Source of the DNA: Gnetum montanum
Taxonomy: Eukaryota; Streptophyta; Gnetopsida; Gnetales; Gnetaceae
Reading direction: 5' to 3'
DNA length: 64,000 nucleotides
NCBI GenBank assembly: GCA_015680685.1
Contig: MNCI01019108.1
Span: forward strand, 658,792-722,791
Both the position numbers and the translations under genes were made by a program. This document shows, one piece after another, positions 10,828 through 24,116 of this stretch. The number at the start of each line of letters is the position of its first letter. Position 1 is the first letter of the stretch. The notes beneath the pieces are model-generated. The model worked only from the letters and a program-made list of their open reading frames with translations. It ran no database searches and had not been told where the DNA came from.

Positions 10828-13153
10828 TCCTTTTTGTTTGCAAACTCATACACTATGACCACTTGTTGCTCTATTTCTATTCTAGGCTTGCCTATTGTTA
10901 ACATGGCTAGATTAGCATATTGAAGATTTGCTAATCCCATGTACTTCATCAAATCTTCTATCTGTAGGTCTTTGTTGTTGATTTTGGCTTAGTGTACATT
11001 GAAAAGGCTATCCAAAATTGGTTATTAATCGAGATGTTTATGTTGTGATGGAATTGATCTTTACTTTAGTCATCTATATTTCCTTCTCATTGATCTGCTT
11101 GTACATGCCCACTTGATCTTTGAAGTGCTCTTTTAGTCATTCATGCTTTTTGGCCTCATTTTTTCATGTGCTGATTTCAAGGGTTGACTTTTGGCATATA
11201 ACGTGGACTTCTTTCATAGATAGGGTTCTATTTTTTGGCTAATTTTTTAATGTTAAGGTTGATCTTGGAAAACTACTCTCATAGCTGATGAATACTTTCT
11301 TCTAGTACATTTTTCTATTTCTCAATGTTAGTCAACCTTATATTTTCAGTAGTAATTTTCTTATTTTCTTTTGCTAATGTAGTTAGGGATTTTCTTTTTC
11401 CCATCTTCATTTCGATGTATATAGCCATCAATTGGTCCATCTGTTCAATTTTGAATTGTAGTTGGTCAGACCCAATATACCATGTAGGGTCTTGCTTTAT
11501 TACTCTTGTCACAACCAATTCTTCTTGTAGCCTCTGCACTTCATTTTCAGCATGCTATGCTTTGGTCTTAGCCATGACCAACCTATCCTTGATTGAGTTT
11601 AACTATAACTGTACTATGGTGATATCACTTGGGATATCAAATAGATTCTTCATTACTTGTCGAGTCCATAGAAATCATTCCAATATGTCTTCATGCTTTT
11701 TTGGGATCATGGATGTTTTGGCTATGGCTTTTACGTCTTTTACTTCAGTAATATTCACTAGTGGCATAATGGAAACATTGAAAGATTTCTTAATGTGATA
11801 TCTAATAACTTTTGCTGCACTTGCTTCATCCTTATATGGCATAACCACTACTATGGCTTCTTCTCCTATTTCTATCATTACCTGGAAGGATGTAGCATTC
11901 CTAGATATTTGTTGTGCCTAGTCTTCATCTTCTCCTACTTATAATGAGATTTGACCACTTGTGAATCATATTGATATTGTAGGCTTGCTTGGATTGTCTC
12001 TTATTATATACATACTAGAGACCTCAATACTTCCATAGCTTATTATTTTAGCAATTTATTGCAAATGTCTTATTGAGGGTCTGTAATATTGTTGTGTTAG
12101 AGGAGCACTTGGCCTTGGTTTGTCCATAGCTAGTGTTTATCCACTATGTCCTATTTGCTTTGTTCCTATGGCTAGAATGTTTCTTGCTAGTGTAGATCCA
12201 ATTGCTCCTTCAATGCCTATTGGTTTCTCTAGTTAATCTTTCTTTGGAGGCACGAGTTTTCAAATTTCAACATATAAAGCTTTATAGGCCTTTTGGAGAA
12301 CATCATTTGTGTAACCTTGAGTTTCTGCTAGTTAGCAAAGTTTTCTTATAAGACAAGGGAATGTGAGAGTGAGTTTCTCTACCATTTTTCTCCTTAAATC
12401 TTTTTATTTTTTCAAGAATAGCAAATGAGCTATGTTAACCCAGAATTTCCCCATCAAAATGGTGCTTCCTCTAGTGGCATAGGTGGAAATTATATTTAAT
12501 CTTTTTATTGGGAAGAGATGGTATGTTCCAATCTTGAAGTAAATCTTCTCAACTATGGACAATCGATTGTATTCATTTTTAGTTGTTTCATAGATCCTTT
12601 ATAGCCATAGCTTCCTGGTCTTTGTGTTTGAGCTTGTAGAGATTTGAGCAATATTGGCTCTAACGCTTGGAATGTTGAGTGCCTTGGCTATTACTTAGAC
12701 TGAATATGGCACTGTGGTTTCCTCTATCTTTATTGTAGTATCATCCTTCTTATCTTTCTAAAATTAATACACTCCTCCCAGGTACCATTCTTCATTACAT
12801 GAGATTATGGACCATAGAGAAGAGGCTTGGAGTTATTCTCAAACTTTTGCAGGAGCAAACTTCATGAATGTTCCAAAGTTTAATTCCACTATGATAGTAG
12901 ACATGATAGACTTATCTTGGATTGCTTGAAGACACTCATTTGACAGCGTGAGACATTTTCCTTGCTCTTGACTAGGTCGTACATCAGTTTTGACTTGCAT
13001 AAATTATCCTATCATAGGTGTTGGCTGTTGGATGCTATAGGATTAGGCCTCTTACTTTGCAAGTGAAGTTTGCTCTCTAGCTTGTCCTCTTTCTTAAGGT
13101 CTATTTTCCCTTTGTTGTGATGATCCTTCTATTGTGGGCCTTTTAGGAGGCAT
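10828..13153 (-). pseudogene. ORF2 pseudogene of element F
   Basis: The reading begins with MPPKRPTIEGSSQQ at 13153, directly after TTGTAG, as in B, C and E (MAPKR...). Near its left end it contains YMGLANLQYANLAML, which recurs in C at about 52005-52060. A segment around 11315-11539 (minus) is rich in heptad-like K/E/L/I residues and reads as coiled coil. Many stops break it and the C-terminal end is missing, cut by the LTR at 10827. The protein is not a recognised envelope: no signal peptide or membrane anchor is visible. The N-terminal half is of the type often labelled putative plant transposon protein. Confidence 0.72.
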
Positions 13154-13526
13154 CTACAATTATAAAGAACTCTTTTAAGATCACCTAAGAGTTTTATAAA
13201 AATTTCTAATTGTTCATAACCCTTTCTCAAGTTCTTGGGTTTGATCAAAATCAATCATTATGTCACTATTTAGTCATTATTAAGATTGCAAAGTTAGAGA
13301 AAATTTGTAAAAACCCTTAATCGTAGAACAATTTTATGCTTTATAACTTGACACAATTGTTAATTTCTTGTTAATCATGGGTTTGAATGGTTAATTAGGA
13401 AGAACTGTTAAGTTTATTAGCCATTGTTTGTTTAAAACCTAACTATTTCTTATTGTTCTTATCCTTTCTTTATTCTTCTAGGCATTAAAAAAATTCAATG
13501 CGATTCACACAACTATGTACAATACT

Positions 13527-13543
13527 CTTCCCCATGACTAATT
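13527..13543 (-). other. AGTCATGGGG tract (ii) of element F
   Basis: On the minus strand the sequence reads TTAGTCATGGGG, about 370 bp before the ORF2 start, the same relative place as in B, C and E. It is shorter by one G than the young copies. Confidence 0.55.
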
Positions 13544-14589
13544 TAGTCACTTCATGATCAAAAAGAAATGAAAATGGCTCAAATTGGAGTTATAGTGAGG
13601 AAGAAATAGCTCTTGGAAGCTTGGAGGTCAAAAAAACATCATGAACTTCCTAGGCATTTAAATGAAAGAATGAAAATTTTTTTGACCTCTTGCACATATA
13701 TATAGCTTTTATGAATGTGACATCATAGATACAACATTGTTGATGCAATATCTTAGGGGCTGATACATCATATTTGCAATGTCACCATGAAAATTTTCAA
13801 TATTTTATGTGATTTTTGATGGAAAAATTGAATAAAGTATAGAGTCTGAAAGGTATAGAGATGGTCTAAAATATCCTTGATCATAGGTAATGATAAGAAT
13901 GCAACAATTTGTCATCCAAAAGTGTATGAAGGAGGGAGTTTAGGCAAGGTAAGTTGATTAAGCTTTTGTCAAAGATGGTTGGTATACATTGCTGAATATA
14001 TGATCAAAGATGAGTCTATAGGAAAGATAACCATGATTGTATGAGTGTTCTAGAGGCACAAGATGATGTGGAATTGGTCATTAAGTATGAGTCATAAGAG
14101 TTATACAAGTGATTCTTCTTCAAAGTAGGCTCTAGCCTTTAGTGTCCTTGTATAACCATGCCTATAGGTGTTCGTAGATACTTAAGAAGTTCAATGTAAA
14201 ACATACTTGTCTTCCAAGACACATATGGTAGTATTGTCTTTATAAGAAAATCACACTATATTATACAAAACCATTAAATTAAGATTATATATAATAGTGA
14301 TGTGAAATGGAAGTAGCAGGAATTGTAGAAAATGAGACATGGGGTGTCTTACCATAGTTATAATGAATTCTATGTGTGATGCATGGTTAAAATGATCATT
14401 AGCCCTTCTGGCCAAGGTCCAAACCAAGTCCTTATCACTTACTAGTGACATCACATTGTACCATCTAAAGACTAGCAACCACATGGCTATCACAACTGCA
14501 AGAAGCATTAACACTTGGCAATGAAGTTCAAGAAAGTAGTTTATTAATAACATACTTACAAGACTTGGCCATTGAATAGAGGAGTGCCT

Positions 14590-14790
14590 TCAAACATGGG
14601 TAACATGTCTTTCTAGCTCCATAACCAATGTAAGTCCAAGAAACATTGACATTTTTGAGAAGTCACTTAAGTTCAAGCATGAGTAACATGTCTTTCTAGT
14701 GGAACATCCAAAAATTTTTATTTTGTGTATTTATTATATCATTACTATGTCAATTTTACTAGAGGACTACCTTCAGACATGGGTAACATG
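14590..14790 (-). repeat. Three copies of an AGAAAGACATG...CATG block
   Basis: On the plus strand, GGGTAACATGTCTTTCTAG and close variants recur at about 14598, 14682 and 14780 with spacers of 80-100 bp. Elements B, C and G carry one copy each and E two (53568 and 53665). It is part of the shared non-coding architecture, locally amplified in F. Confidence 0.65.
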
Positions 14791-16849
14791 TTTTTCTATT
14801 GAGATGGTAAGGTAGCACTTATTTTAGACATACTTTTATTTTTCATTAGAACTCAAGTAAATAATACAACTTAACAACAGGATAAGACTTATAGTAGCAG
14901 TCTTAGAGAATCCATAATACCCTTACTGTCACATCCTTTGCATTTCTAGTTAATTCTTTTCTTTTTTATCTAGGCATAAGTGTTGCACCTAAGAAATTCA
15001 GTTGTTGGAAAATCAAAAGTTTCAGGTGCAGAATAGTTTTAGTTGTGGATCTAAGGGCCTCTAAGAAAGAGGATCCAAGGCACCCTAGACCATCTTGTTG
15101 ATCACCCAAGGACTTGAAAAGTGTAAATGGGTTAAATGAATGGTAAAATGGTGTAGATTTGATTTAAAATGAATGCATAGAATAAAAACTATGATAGTTT
15201 GCATAACAAACATAATTATAAACTTTATCACAATGAAAATTTTGAAAATAAAGAGAGTTTGGGATGTGTACAAATGTTGCCTAAAAGAATAGGAGGCTCG
15301 CTTTGATGAAGTTCTAAGGCTATTGAAGTTGTTAGTTTGCATACCACAGTTAGCTTCATGGTCCAAGTACTTCCCAACTCCCAAAATTAAATCACCTTGT
15401 TGGTTCCTTACATAGATTTGCAGTGTTGGTCATAGGGGGATAAGGTGTGTGAATGATTTGTTAGGTAACAAAGGGTACCATGCTGACAATCATTGTACCC
15501 AAGTGGTAAAGTGTTACTCCATAAACCTCACACAAGCCTCAAGGTTACAAGTATTTAGAATGGCTCAAGGTTCTATGCTCAAGAATTACTAGAAGCATTG
15601 TGTTTGCTCCAAATTTGAAAGTCTAGAAATTCAAAAGTGGTGGGACCCTTTCAATGTATTTGAAGTTGGCTTATATAGGTTATATGGTTGCTAAATTTTA
15701 ACTGTAAATTTCTGCCATGATTACTAATAAATTGTTGTCATGTGCAAGTGTGGTAGGTGTTTGATTTTAGTGTAGTTGCTATTTGTGGTAAGTTTTGACA
15801 TCCCCAAGGCACCAAAATCATGCTAGTTGACAAAAATAATAAATAGACTTTTCATCCATGCTGGATTCTCCCACCCATGTTAGTCTTCTAGTAGCAACAC
15901 TTGAGTTGTAGGAGCAATGCTAGTTGAAAATGGAAATCCTAATCACTCCAACGTTGGCCTTGATGTGGCAATGTTGGCCTTATGGTAACTATGTTAGCCA
16001 TAGTTGGGAGAATGAAAGTCAAACCCCCCAATGTTGGGCATAGGTGCTTCCAGCGTAATAAAGGTCACATCCCCAAAAAAACCCTTGAAAATGCCGAATT
16101 TGGCAGTCCAAAAGGCATTTTTGACCTTCCCAAGCCCAAATATAGACATGGTAGGACTTTTTCCACTTGGGAAGTGAGGCCATAACAACTTATGAAGCAT
16201 TTTTCAGCCCCAAAAGTTAAAATATGTGAAACTACATCTCATGGATTACAATCTTCACATTTGAAAGTTATAATGCTAAAAAGCTTGTAACATGCATTTT
16301 CTTGGTGGTGCTTCAATAATGATCATAAATTTATTTTAGTTTTATTGTAAAAAAGAATGTCATTATGTCCATGGTAAGAATACCTTATTTTTGGAGATGA
16401 GTGGATGGATGGTATGGTCTCATTGCATATAGAATCAATCTTTAATGATTTGATAATATAGGGTGAAATTCTTATTATTTTAGCTACATCTTGTTTTATT
16501 CCTTTACACTTTATTATAGAAATTAAAAAAAAAATAAGTACATGAAAGATAGTAAGAATCATGGAAAAATGGTAAGAATAGAAAAATGTATGAAGACTTT
16601 AAAAGATATTAAAGAATGAAAAATTATTAAGAAATGGAAAAAGTATAAAAGAATGTAAAAGATATCAAGGAATGTAAAAAATTGTTAAGAAATAGAAAAA
16701 ATATAACAAAAATATGAAAAGAAGATTGGTGCCTAAGTGTTAAACATAACACCCCACGACTATCATTAAGAATGGAAATTTTAAAGATTGAACGAGTAAT
16801 AAATGATGTAGTGTACAAGGTAGAATCCTTGGAGGAGTAAGAAAAGTCA

Positions 16850-19800
16850 TGGAATGGTTTTACTTATTGAATATTGACAAGAATAAGCTTTTATGGGTTT
16901 TTTGGGTGATAAATTTGCATGGTGCTAGATTGATATGTAGCATGGACAACATAAGATCCCTCCCATAGAGTTTGAAACATAGTCTTGTGGAACATGATTG
17001 GGGTTATAGTAAAGGAATATATCACCAGGCTTGATGAACACTCATCTTCTTTGGCATCATGTCTATATTTGGTGTAGTTCTTGTGGACTTCATTGCTTAT
17101 TTGAGCTACTAACTGATTTTCATCTATGAGGTTTAGATTCATTAGGCATTCTTTTTTAGCTAAGTTTAGATTCAAGTTAAGGGTACTAGTAGATGCAAGG
17201 GTATTTAGATTTACTTATATTGGAAAAGTAGGCAGTTTGCCATAAATTGACTCATATGGTGTATACCCTACATGAAGTTTCAAGGTTGCTCTATATGCCC
17301 ATAGAGCATGGTTAAGTTTAGTGCTCTAGTCCTTCATGTAATGACTAATAGTTCTAGTTAATATTCTTATGATTTCTCTATTAGTCACTTCAACTTGATC
17401 ATTTGCTTGGAAGTGATAAGGTGTAGTTAATTTGTGATTGATCCCAAGTTGTTGCATTAGCTTCTTAAATGTAGCTCTTGTAAAGTGAGTCTTGCTATCT
17501 AATATTAGCATGCATGGTACTCTGAATCTATTCATAACATGTTGTTGAAAGAACTTGGCAGATGTTGTGGTTGTGCAATCTTTAACTGTAGCTACTTCTT
17601 CCCACTTTGTGCAATAATCAATAGTTGCTATAATATAGGACTTTCCGTTTGAGATCAGCATGATGGGTTTCATAAAATCAATTCTCTAAATGTGAAAAGA
17701 TTCCAATGGCTATATCCACTATTGTGGTCCTTCATTTTTGATAGTCAGTCCTTCATCTCTTTATCATCTCTCAGAAGATTGTGTAAATTGATGTGCATCC
17801 CTAAATATGATAAGCTAGAAGTAGTCTTCCATCATCAATTTTATCACTATTCGTCATCTTGCATAGTGGTCATTATATGAACCTTCATGTGCATTTTGCA
17901 AGACTCTTTGTTTATTTTCTTCTAGAATACACCATCTTATCAACCTATCAACACATATCTTGTAAATATTTTCATTAATTTCCATGTACTATTTTACCCT
18001 ATGAAGAAATTGTTCCTTATGTTTCTTATCCCGTTCAATAAGAAGTTCTTGTGTTGTAAGATATGTCATGTAATTAGTAATTCATGACTTCATTGTTGAA
18101 TCTACAACCATTGATGTCTTTGAAAATAAACTCTCATCGAGAAATTGGTCATACAGTGATTCTTCATTTTCCCAAGATTCCCATTTTAATCTTGACACAT
18201 GGTTAGATATAACATTTTCAATTCCCTTCTTGTTGATCATGGTGATGACAAATTCTTGTAAGATGGTAAGTCATCTTATCACTCTCAGACTTATTGCTTG
18301 TTTATTCATCAAAAACCTAATAGCACTATGATATGTATGGACATAAATATAATATTCAAGCACATAGTGTTTGAATTTTTCAAGTGCACACACTATAGCC
18401 ATAAGCTCCTTTTCTATGGTGGTGTAATTGAGTTATGCCTTGGTGATGCTTCAATTGGCGTAGTGTATATAATGGTCATTTCTAGTCATTAAGTTAAGTC
18501 AACACTTCTTCCAATGCGTAGTTTGAGGCATTTTTCATAATGTAGAAAGGTTGGGAGTCATCCAAAATTTGGAGTATTGGTGTCTCAATTAACTTTTTTT
18601 TTTAAAGTCTTGAATTCTTTCTTACATTATTTTGTCCATGCAAATGGTGCATCTTTTTTTGTTAGTTCAACTAGTAGTTTTGCAATCTTTGAGAAATTTT
18701 CAATAAATCTTCTATAATATCATATATGTTCAAGAAATGATTTAACGTCCTTGATTATTTGTGGTCTCTAAGTGATGTTTTGAATGACTCTAATCTTTTC
18801 TATATCTATCTCTATTTCTTGATTAGATACTTTATGTTCTAGAACTATACCATCTTGAATAATTAAGTGGTTTTTTTGTTAATTGAGCTTTAGATTAGTT
18901 TCAACACATCTTTTAAAAATTTTTTCTAAATGGTCCAAGGCTTGTTTCAAGTCTAGTTGATATGTGAAAAAATCATCCATAAATATTTCAATTCTGTTGT
19001 CAATCTACTTTTGGAAGATACTTGATACAAGTCTCTAAAAAGTAGTGGGAGCATTACATAAGCTAAAGAGCATTTGCTTGTATGAAAGCATCCCTCATAG
19101 ACTGGTGAATGTGGTTTTCTCCTTGTTTTCTAGTGTAATATGGATTTGGTTATGCCTACTATATTTGTTTAGGAAGCTATAATATTGGTATCTTATAATG
19201 TTATCCAAGACTTGGTCAACAAATAGTAAAGGAAAATGGTCCTTGAACGTTGCCATGTTCAATAATTAAAAATTAATGTAGATCCTTCATTTGTTACCTT
19301 TCTTTGGGATAATAACTAATGGGCTAACTCATTCACTATTTACTACTGGATAGATGAACCTGACCTTTAGCAGTTTTTCCAATTCCTGTTTAACAACTTC
19401 TCTAAGTTTGGGTTTCAATCTTCTTTGAGATTGAAGGTGTGGTGTAATGGCTAGATCTGTGTAGATTTGATGTTGATAGATGCATGAATTGATGTTAGTG
19501 AATTTATCATAAGGCCATGCAAATGTAGTCAGCCATTTATTCATCACTTCCAATGATTTCCTCTTTTTTTGCTTGATCAAGATTAGCATCTATGATTATT
19601 GATTTTTTATTGTTTACAAAAGCATAATCCAATGCCTTCGATAGGACCTTTAGTTCTAGAGGTTCTAGTTTGTACTTTTGTGGTACCTTTGACTATCTCC
19701 ATTCAATGTCTCCCTTCTGTTGTGATTTGATGTAAGGAGGTTATCTTCTTAATTACTCTAACTTATTTGTTTCTTCAATATAGGTACGTGTAATTTTTGC

Positions 19801-19860
19801 TAAAGGTTCTAAAACACCTCAATAAAAAATCTTGTTGTGAAAAAAATCCTAGTACCCAAG
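16850..19860 (-). pseudogene. Pol pseudogene of element F: reverse transcriptase, RNase H, integrase
   Basis: On the minus strand the order is RT, RNase H, integrase, as in Ty3/gypsy. RT starts near 19430 (KLREVVKQELEKLL, then FIYP), continues with VIIPKKG near 19300 and the catalytic FMDDF at 18971-18983. The RNase H first motif reads NAS instead of DAS (about 18510-18530), an Asp-to-Asn change. The integrase core at 17326-17673 shows DYCTKW, LILDS, TTPYHFQAN and VEVTNR, covering the D-D-E positions. The integrase C-terminal segment at about 16891-17010 reads MFQTLWEGSYVV and is closely like the G fragment at 56195-56240. Stops and frameshifts break every domain. No protease is found upstream, because element J follows there. 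Confidence 0.85.
17326..17673 (-). pseudogene. Integrase catalytic core, longest open piece of F pol
   Basis: 115 open codons cover most of the rve core: the first Asp in TIDYCTKW, the second in LILDSKTHF and the Glu in QVEVTNR, with GINHKLTTPYH between. In active relatives the second motif usually reads DxGxxF; here Gly is Lys. The piece belongs to the pol frame described for 16850-19860 and is not a separate gene. Confidence 0.85.
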
Positions 19861-21116
19861 ATTTTAATGGTAATTTTGGTTTAGATCTAAAGGTAGAAAA
19901 AATTACCTTATTTTCCTTCAAAAATCCTAGTATGTGGCCTTGTTTTGGCAAAGTTTTGAATTAGTTTTAATGTGTAAAAATGAAATTTGTAGTTCACACA
20001 TAGTGAATTTCATTTATGCCAACGTGTGAAGGCCAAAATGTCAAATAGGCTTCCAAATTTGGCAGCAAAAGTCAAAAAATGCTAGTAGCTCACGCTACAG
20101 TTTGGACCATGAAAATAAGCTCTATATGCTACCAAAGCTAGCCTTTTGTGTTACATGTTGCATATTCTAGTCCCACTCACTGTGGTAGCATGTGGTACTT
20201 GGGATCTTGATCCATAGATTATACTTTTAGCTTAAAACATCATGTAATGCTCTAATAACCATATGGAACTATAATAGATGCCAACATAACAAATTCCAAG
20301 CCTATAAATATCAAATTTAATACTATTTTTAAATTCTTTTACAAATCTTCAACATAGAGATCACTTAGCAGTAAGAGAGGGCAATAGAGATCTTTTCTAG
20401 TAATAAAGGAGAAATTATTGTAGCCTTCTCACAATCTTTTTTAGCATAGATCACTGGAACAATAGATCCAAGAGCTACATTGATTACAGTGTACACTGAT
20501 TAGGAGAGAAGTATAGATCCAAGTGCAAAACACATCTTTCATACTGCACTAGTTATTTAAAGATATTTTCTATTCTTCATCTTTTTGAAAGCCTCAATCT
20601 ATACCATTCGAAAATTGTTCTTTAATCATTGTTTATAGTGCTTAATACAAAGTTTGCATTTTCTTTTGGTTGGTCATAATGTCTTAGTCTTTCTCTATTC
20701 CAAAATCAATGTTGCATTTTGCATTTATATATTTTCACTTATTTTCATTTTCATTACTCAATAACAAACTTTTAAAGGTCATTAAGTAATTGACTAGACC
20801 ATTGAAGGTGTCATAGATCCTTTTGAGTCTCATGGATCTTGGAGTTAAAACTATTTACACAGATCATTTCAGTTTTCTAGCACTGATTTTTTCCATCACT
20901 ATAATTCTCTAGTGTTAGAAGAAGGGCATTTGTCTAACTTCTCAGCCTAAGACCCATATGCAAAAAACACTTTCTATTTGTTATCACTTTGGATGTAGTG
21001 TATTTGCCAAAACTAAAAATGATTTTGGATTTTTCAATGACCCAAAATTTATATTGTAGTTAGTTTCACCTACATAGATTGTAGCCAGTTTCACCTAAAT
21101 AAATTGCGATGAAAGT
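19861..21116 (+). mobile_element. Left part of Tat/Ogre-type element J (LTR-like and leader)
   Basis: F coding homology stops near 19860. The following 1.2 kb is non-coding and has the look of an LTR and leader: a TATA box CCTATAAATA at 20301-20310, then a short leader. The second arm at 27683-32750 carries the gag-pro of a Tat-lineage element in plus orientation, so I assign both arms to one element interrupted by B. I could not find the exact LTR ends, a primer site or a matching 3' LTR, so the boundaries are soft. Confidence 0.4.
21112..21116. repeat. Left target duplication of element B (AAAGT)
   Basis: AAAGT directly precedes the LTR start and is repeated exactly at 27678-27682. Confidence 0.9.
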
Positions 21117-22019
21117 TGATGAGTCGTGAGCTGTTGGCTATGATATCACGTACATGATATCACGTACGTGATATCATAGCCGACGCGATATCACGTATGC
21201 GATATCATAGCCTAGATGCGATATGATGTATGCGATATTGCAGCCTGTTTCCTCATCTATAAATAAGAGGTAGGCAAATTGGAGTTGTGTGTGTTAAGTT
21301 TTGATTTTAGCTCTTAGTGTTAAAGTAGGAAGTAAGTTAGTTTTAGTTTAAGTGTTTAATTTCTTTCTCTCAATCCTTTTCCTCCCAGTGTATGCCCGTA
21401 GTGTGGTGATTGTAATTGTACGACATCCTTTATTCGAGTGTGACGTACTTGGACACGTACATGACCAGCAATAAAGATCAAGATTACTTCATCATTGCAG
21501 CATTCACTTAGATTAATTATTTATTTACTTGTTATTTACTGCTTTCCTAATTAATCTCTCTCACCCTTAAACTCCTATTAAACGTGGAATGAGTATGACT
21601 TGATTATGAGCATTTAAGTGTGACTACTTGGTAACCCAGTAGCGTACCTAGGATCTGCACTTGGTAATCCCAGTGGTAGTCATGCACGAAGTCTAAGATG
21701 TGTACAGATAATCAAGGAACAGATGCTCATTGCACTTAGGCTAGCTAGATTCCTTTTCACTCTTTCTCCCTTAGCTTAGTTAATATTATCTTCCATTGCC
21801 TTCAGGAGTAGCATTAGATTAGAAACACATCATACACCTCACTCTGGAATAAACCATACGTGACAAAGCTACTACTAGTCCAGGTGGGAAGACAACGAAC
21901 TGCAACCTACGGCTAACTATCTAGATGCCACAACTAGTTCATCTACGGAGTTCAACTGAATCGCACTTGTAATGCTCGTATTCGTATGGTTGAGTGTAGG
22001 GGTACCTTGCTACTCATCA
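21117..22019 (+). repeat. 5' LTR of element B
   Basis: 903 bp, starting TGATGAG and ending CTCATCA. U3 has four or more GATATC palindromes (about 21143-21243), several in the decayed form TGATATCA, then the TATA box at 21257-21270. Two GGTAA(C/T)CCCAGT units lie at about 21628-21685. Confidence 0.95.
21143..21270 (+). promoter_or_regulatory. U3 palindrome array and TATA box of element B
   Basis: GATATCACGTACGTGATATC is a perfect inverted repeat; related palindromes with CGATATCA follow. CTATAAATAAGAGG lies directly after the array. The array occupies the enhancer position of the LTR promoter; binding by a factor is inferred. Confidence 0.6.
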
Positions 22020-22020
22020 T

Positions 22021-22038
22021 TGGTACCAGTACTGGGGA
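22021..22038 (+). other. Primer-binding site of element B
   Basis: TGGTACCAGTACTGGGGA follows the LTR after one base. It is a decayed form of the tRNA-Asp complement TGGCGCCGTTGCCGGGGA. Confidence 0.75.
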
Positions 22039-22160
22039 CGATGCTAGTTATCTAGATTAGTTATATCATACAAGGTCGTTGTAAAGGAATTAATGATATA
22101 TCTTTTAGAAAGAAATAATTATTAAAATTCACATATAAATTCACACACAACTTCACAACC

Positions 22161-24116
22161 ATGGCTCTCCTACAAGATTACAATAATGCCACACCTAGTG
22201 AGGAATTTCATTGGATAACCAATGAATTATATGATAATTAAGATTGGAGTACGCAACCTGAAGTTGGGGTTTCTTATAAACATAAAAAAAGGCAACATCA
22301 TCCCAATTCATGAAAGCATAACTTACAAGATGACGATGAACCCCTATTGGCCACTACAAGCCTAATGCAAATATAAGAGGCTATTCAAATCTCATGTAGG
22401 CATCGTAAAGAGAGCCATCTACCTAGGATTGATTTAAACAACTTCCCTAATTTTTCAGGAGGCTATGACTTAGATCCACACCAACATTTACAAGCCTTCT
22501 ACGATGCTTGTACATGGAACAACATTCATAACGGTTGGCAAAAACTCAAGCTCTTTCCTATAACACTCGTTGGCCAAGAAAAAGTATGGAATAGATCATT
22601 AAAACCAAATTCAATATGATGTTGGTCAACAATGCTAGAACTTTTTAATGAAAGATATCAAACCTACGCAAGAGTGTCAGCCTTGAGGAAACAAATCCAA
22701 GAGTGGAAACAAGCAAAACATGAACCCTTGGACATGGCCTTAGAAAGATATTATGCACTGTTAAACAACTGTCCAGGTCATGAGTTCTCTGAGGAAAGGC
22801 TAATGTACCATATCATTGATGGTCTACGTAATGAAACAAGAGACCTTAGGAATGTATGCCCAAGGTCAACTATATGAACTACGAACCCATCAAATCCAAT
22901 AGCTTATTAAGTGGGTAGCAAAAGAAGAAGGAGAATTGGCTAGATGGGAGAGTGTTGAAAAACATCAATGGGACTAGAATCTCAACTTAACAAAGGTCCA
23001 TGATCATAAAAAGGAGAAATCAACCTATCATAAGGAGAAAGAACCATCTTTGCTGATACAACAATCATTAGAGGAAGTCGAGGCAAAGATCAATAAGATG
23101 TTGGAATGGACATATAAAAAGTGTGAAGGATTTATCGATATTATTGGGGATAGAGTTTTGACAACCCAAGAAGCAGGACAAAGTATCAATAGACAATTAG
23201 AAAGAAGGGATAAGGAAAATAAGAGCTCAACTACCAATCATACGTATGAATGCAACATATGCCTGTACGATCACCCCAAGGGCCAATGCCTAATCTTGTC
23301 ACATTTATATGAGCATTGGGGAAACACGTTACATCCAGAGTTCATACAGAGATACTGTGTTCGATCACAGTGGCAACAATCCCAGTCGTGAGGGAGACCA
23401 CCCCTAAACTAGAGACACCCTTTATATCATTCGAACCCAAACGCTTATCTAGTTCAACATCCTATTTCCCCAACTGGGTCAACATGCTCTACCTCGCCGC
23501 ATTACTATTCTCCTCAATACTATCAGCCCATGTCCACAACACAACCACCGCCTTGTGCACCTTGCACTACTTCTAATTTTCAACATTCTCATCCTTTCCC
23601 TCCTTCTACATCACCACCAACTATTCTTAAGGTGCATGCACCATAGCAACAACCTCCGAATGCTACTTGTGCTACTATTGCCAACAGCAGTGAGAGGCCT
23701 TAGCAACATCGAAGGCGTTCCTTCTTTAGAAATGACCCTAGGAAGGGACAACACAATTCCAAGGCCACTACATCCTATGACTTAGCACAAGTCCAAACCT
23801 ATGATGCACCCTTATCTTCGAACCCAATGCCTCATGTAACTCCATCAGGGCCACCAACTCACACTCCAACAACAATACGGCCCAATGAACATAGGAATGG
23901 AGAGCTACAACCCGATCCTTGCATACCATCTTCCAGTCACAAACATCATAGTGGGTCAACTCTTTACCCAAGAACCACATCTTACAAATTTCCCCACTCT
24001 ACTTACTATAATCAGGTGTGTGAACCCCGATTGGGTAAATATGACTAAGTTCAAATATTTCTAACGTGCAAGGATCCTCATCTTCCATTTATTAATCCTT
24101 GCCATCCTCAACCATT
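22161..24116 (+). pseudogene. Gag pseudogene of element B (no protease)
   Basis: The ATG at 22161 begins MALLQDYNNAT. The Gag core runs from about 22420 to 22860 (LNNFPNFSGGYDLDP, LELFNERYQTYARVSALRK, YHIIDGLRNETR). The knuckle CNICLYDHPKGQC lies near 23250, followed by a Pro-rich tail to about 24050. Stops occur near 22240, 22310, 22375 and 22618, with a frameshift near 22860. Compared with D, the retropepsin is absent: the Pro-rich tail leads directly to the purine tract at 24117. Confidence 0.85.

Larger units (their letters stand above)
13154..16849 (-). other. Non-coding region of element F between pol and ORF2
   Basis: No coding frame is convincing. On the minus strand, the acceptor-like ATTGTAG lies at 13154-13160, a decayed donor (GGATAAG where relatives have GGGTAAG) near 13470, the second AGTCATGGGG tract at 13527-13543, and a decayed internal promoter region with TATATATAG at about 13697-13705. 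Three copies of the block that reads AGAAAGACATGTTACCCATG in relatives lie at about 14590-14790. The stretch 14800-16850 is AT-rich; I see nothing else in it. Confidence 0.6.

Noticed and set aside
11325-11798. 157-codon open frame on the plus strand
   Set aside because: It is the antisense of F ORF2, whose minus-strand reading has homologues in B and C. The plus frame is hydrophobic because of Lys/Glu-rich codons on the other strand.
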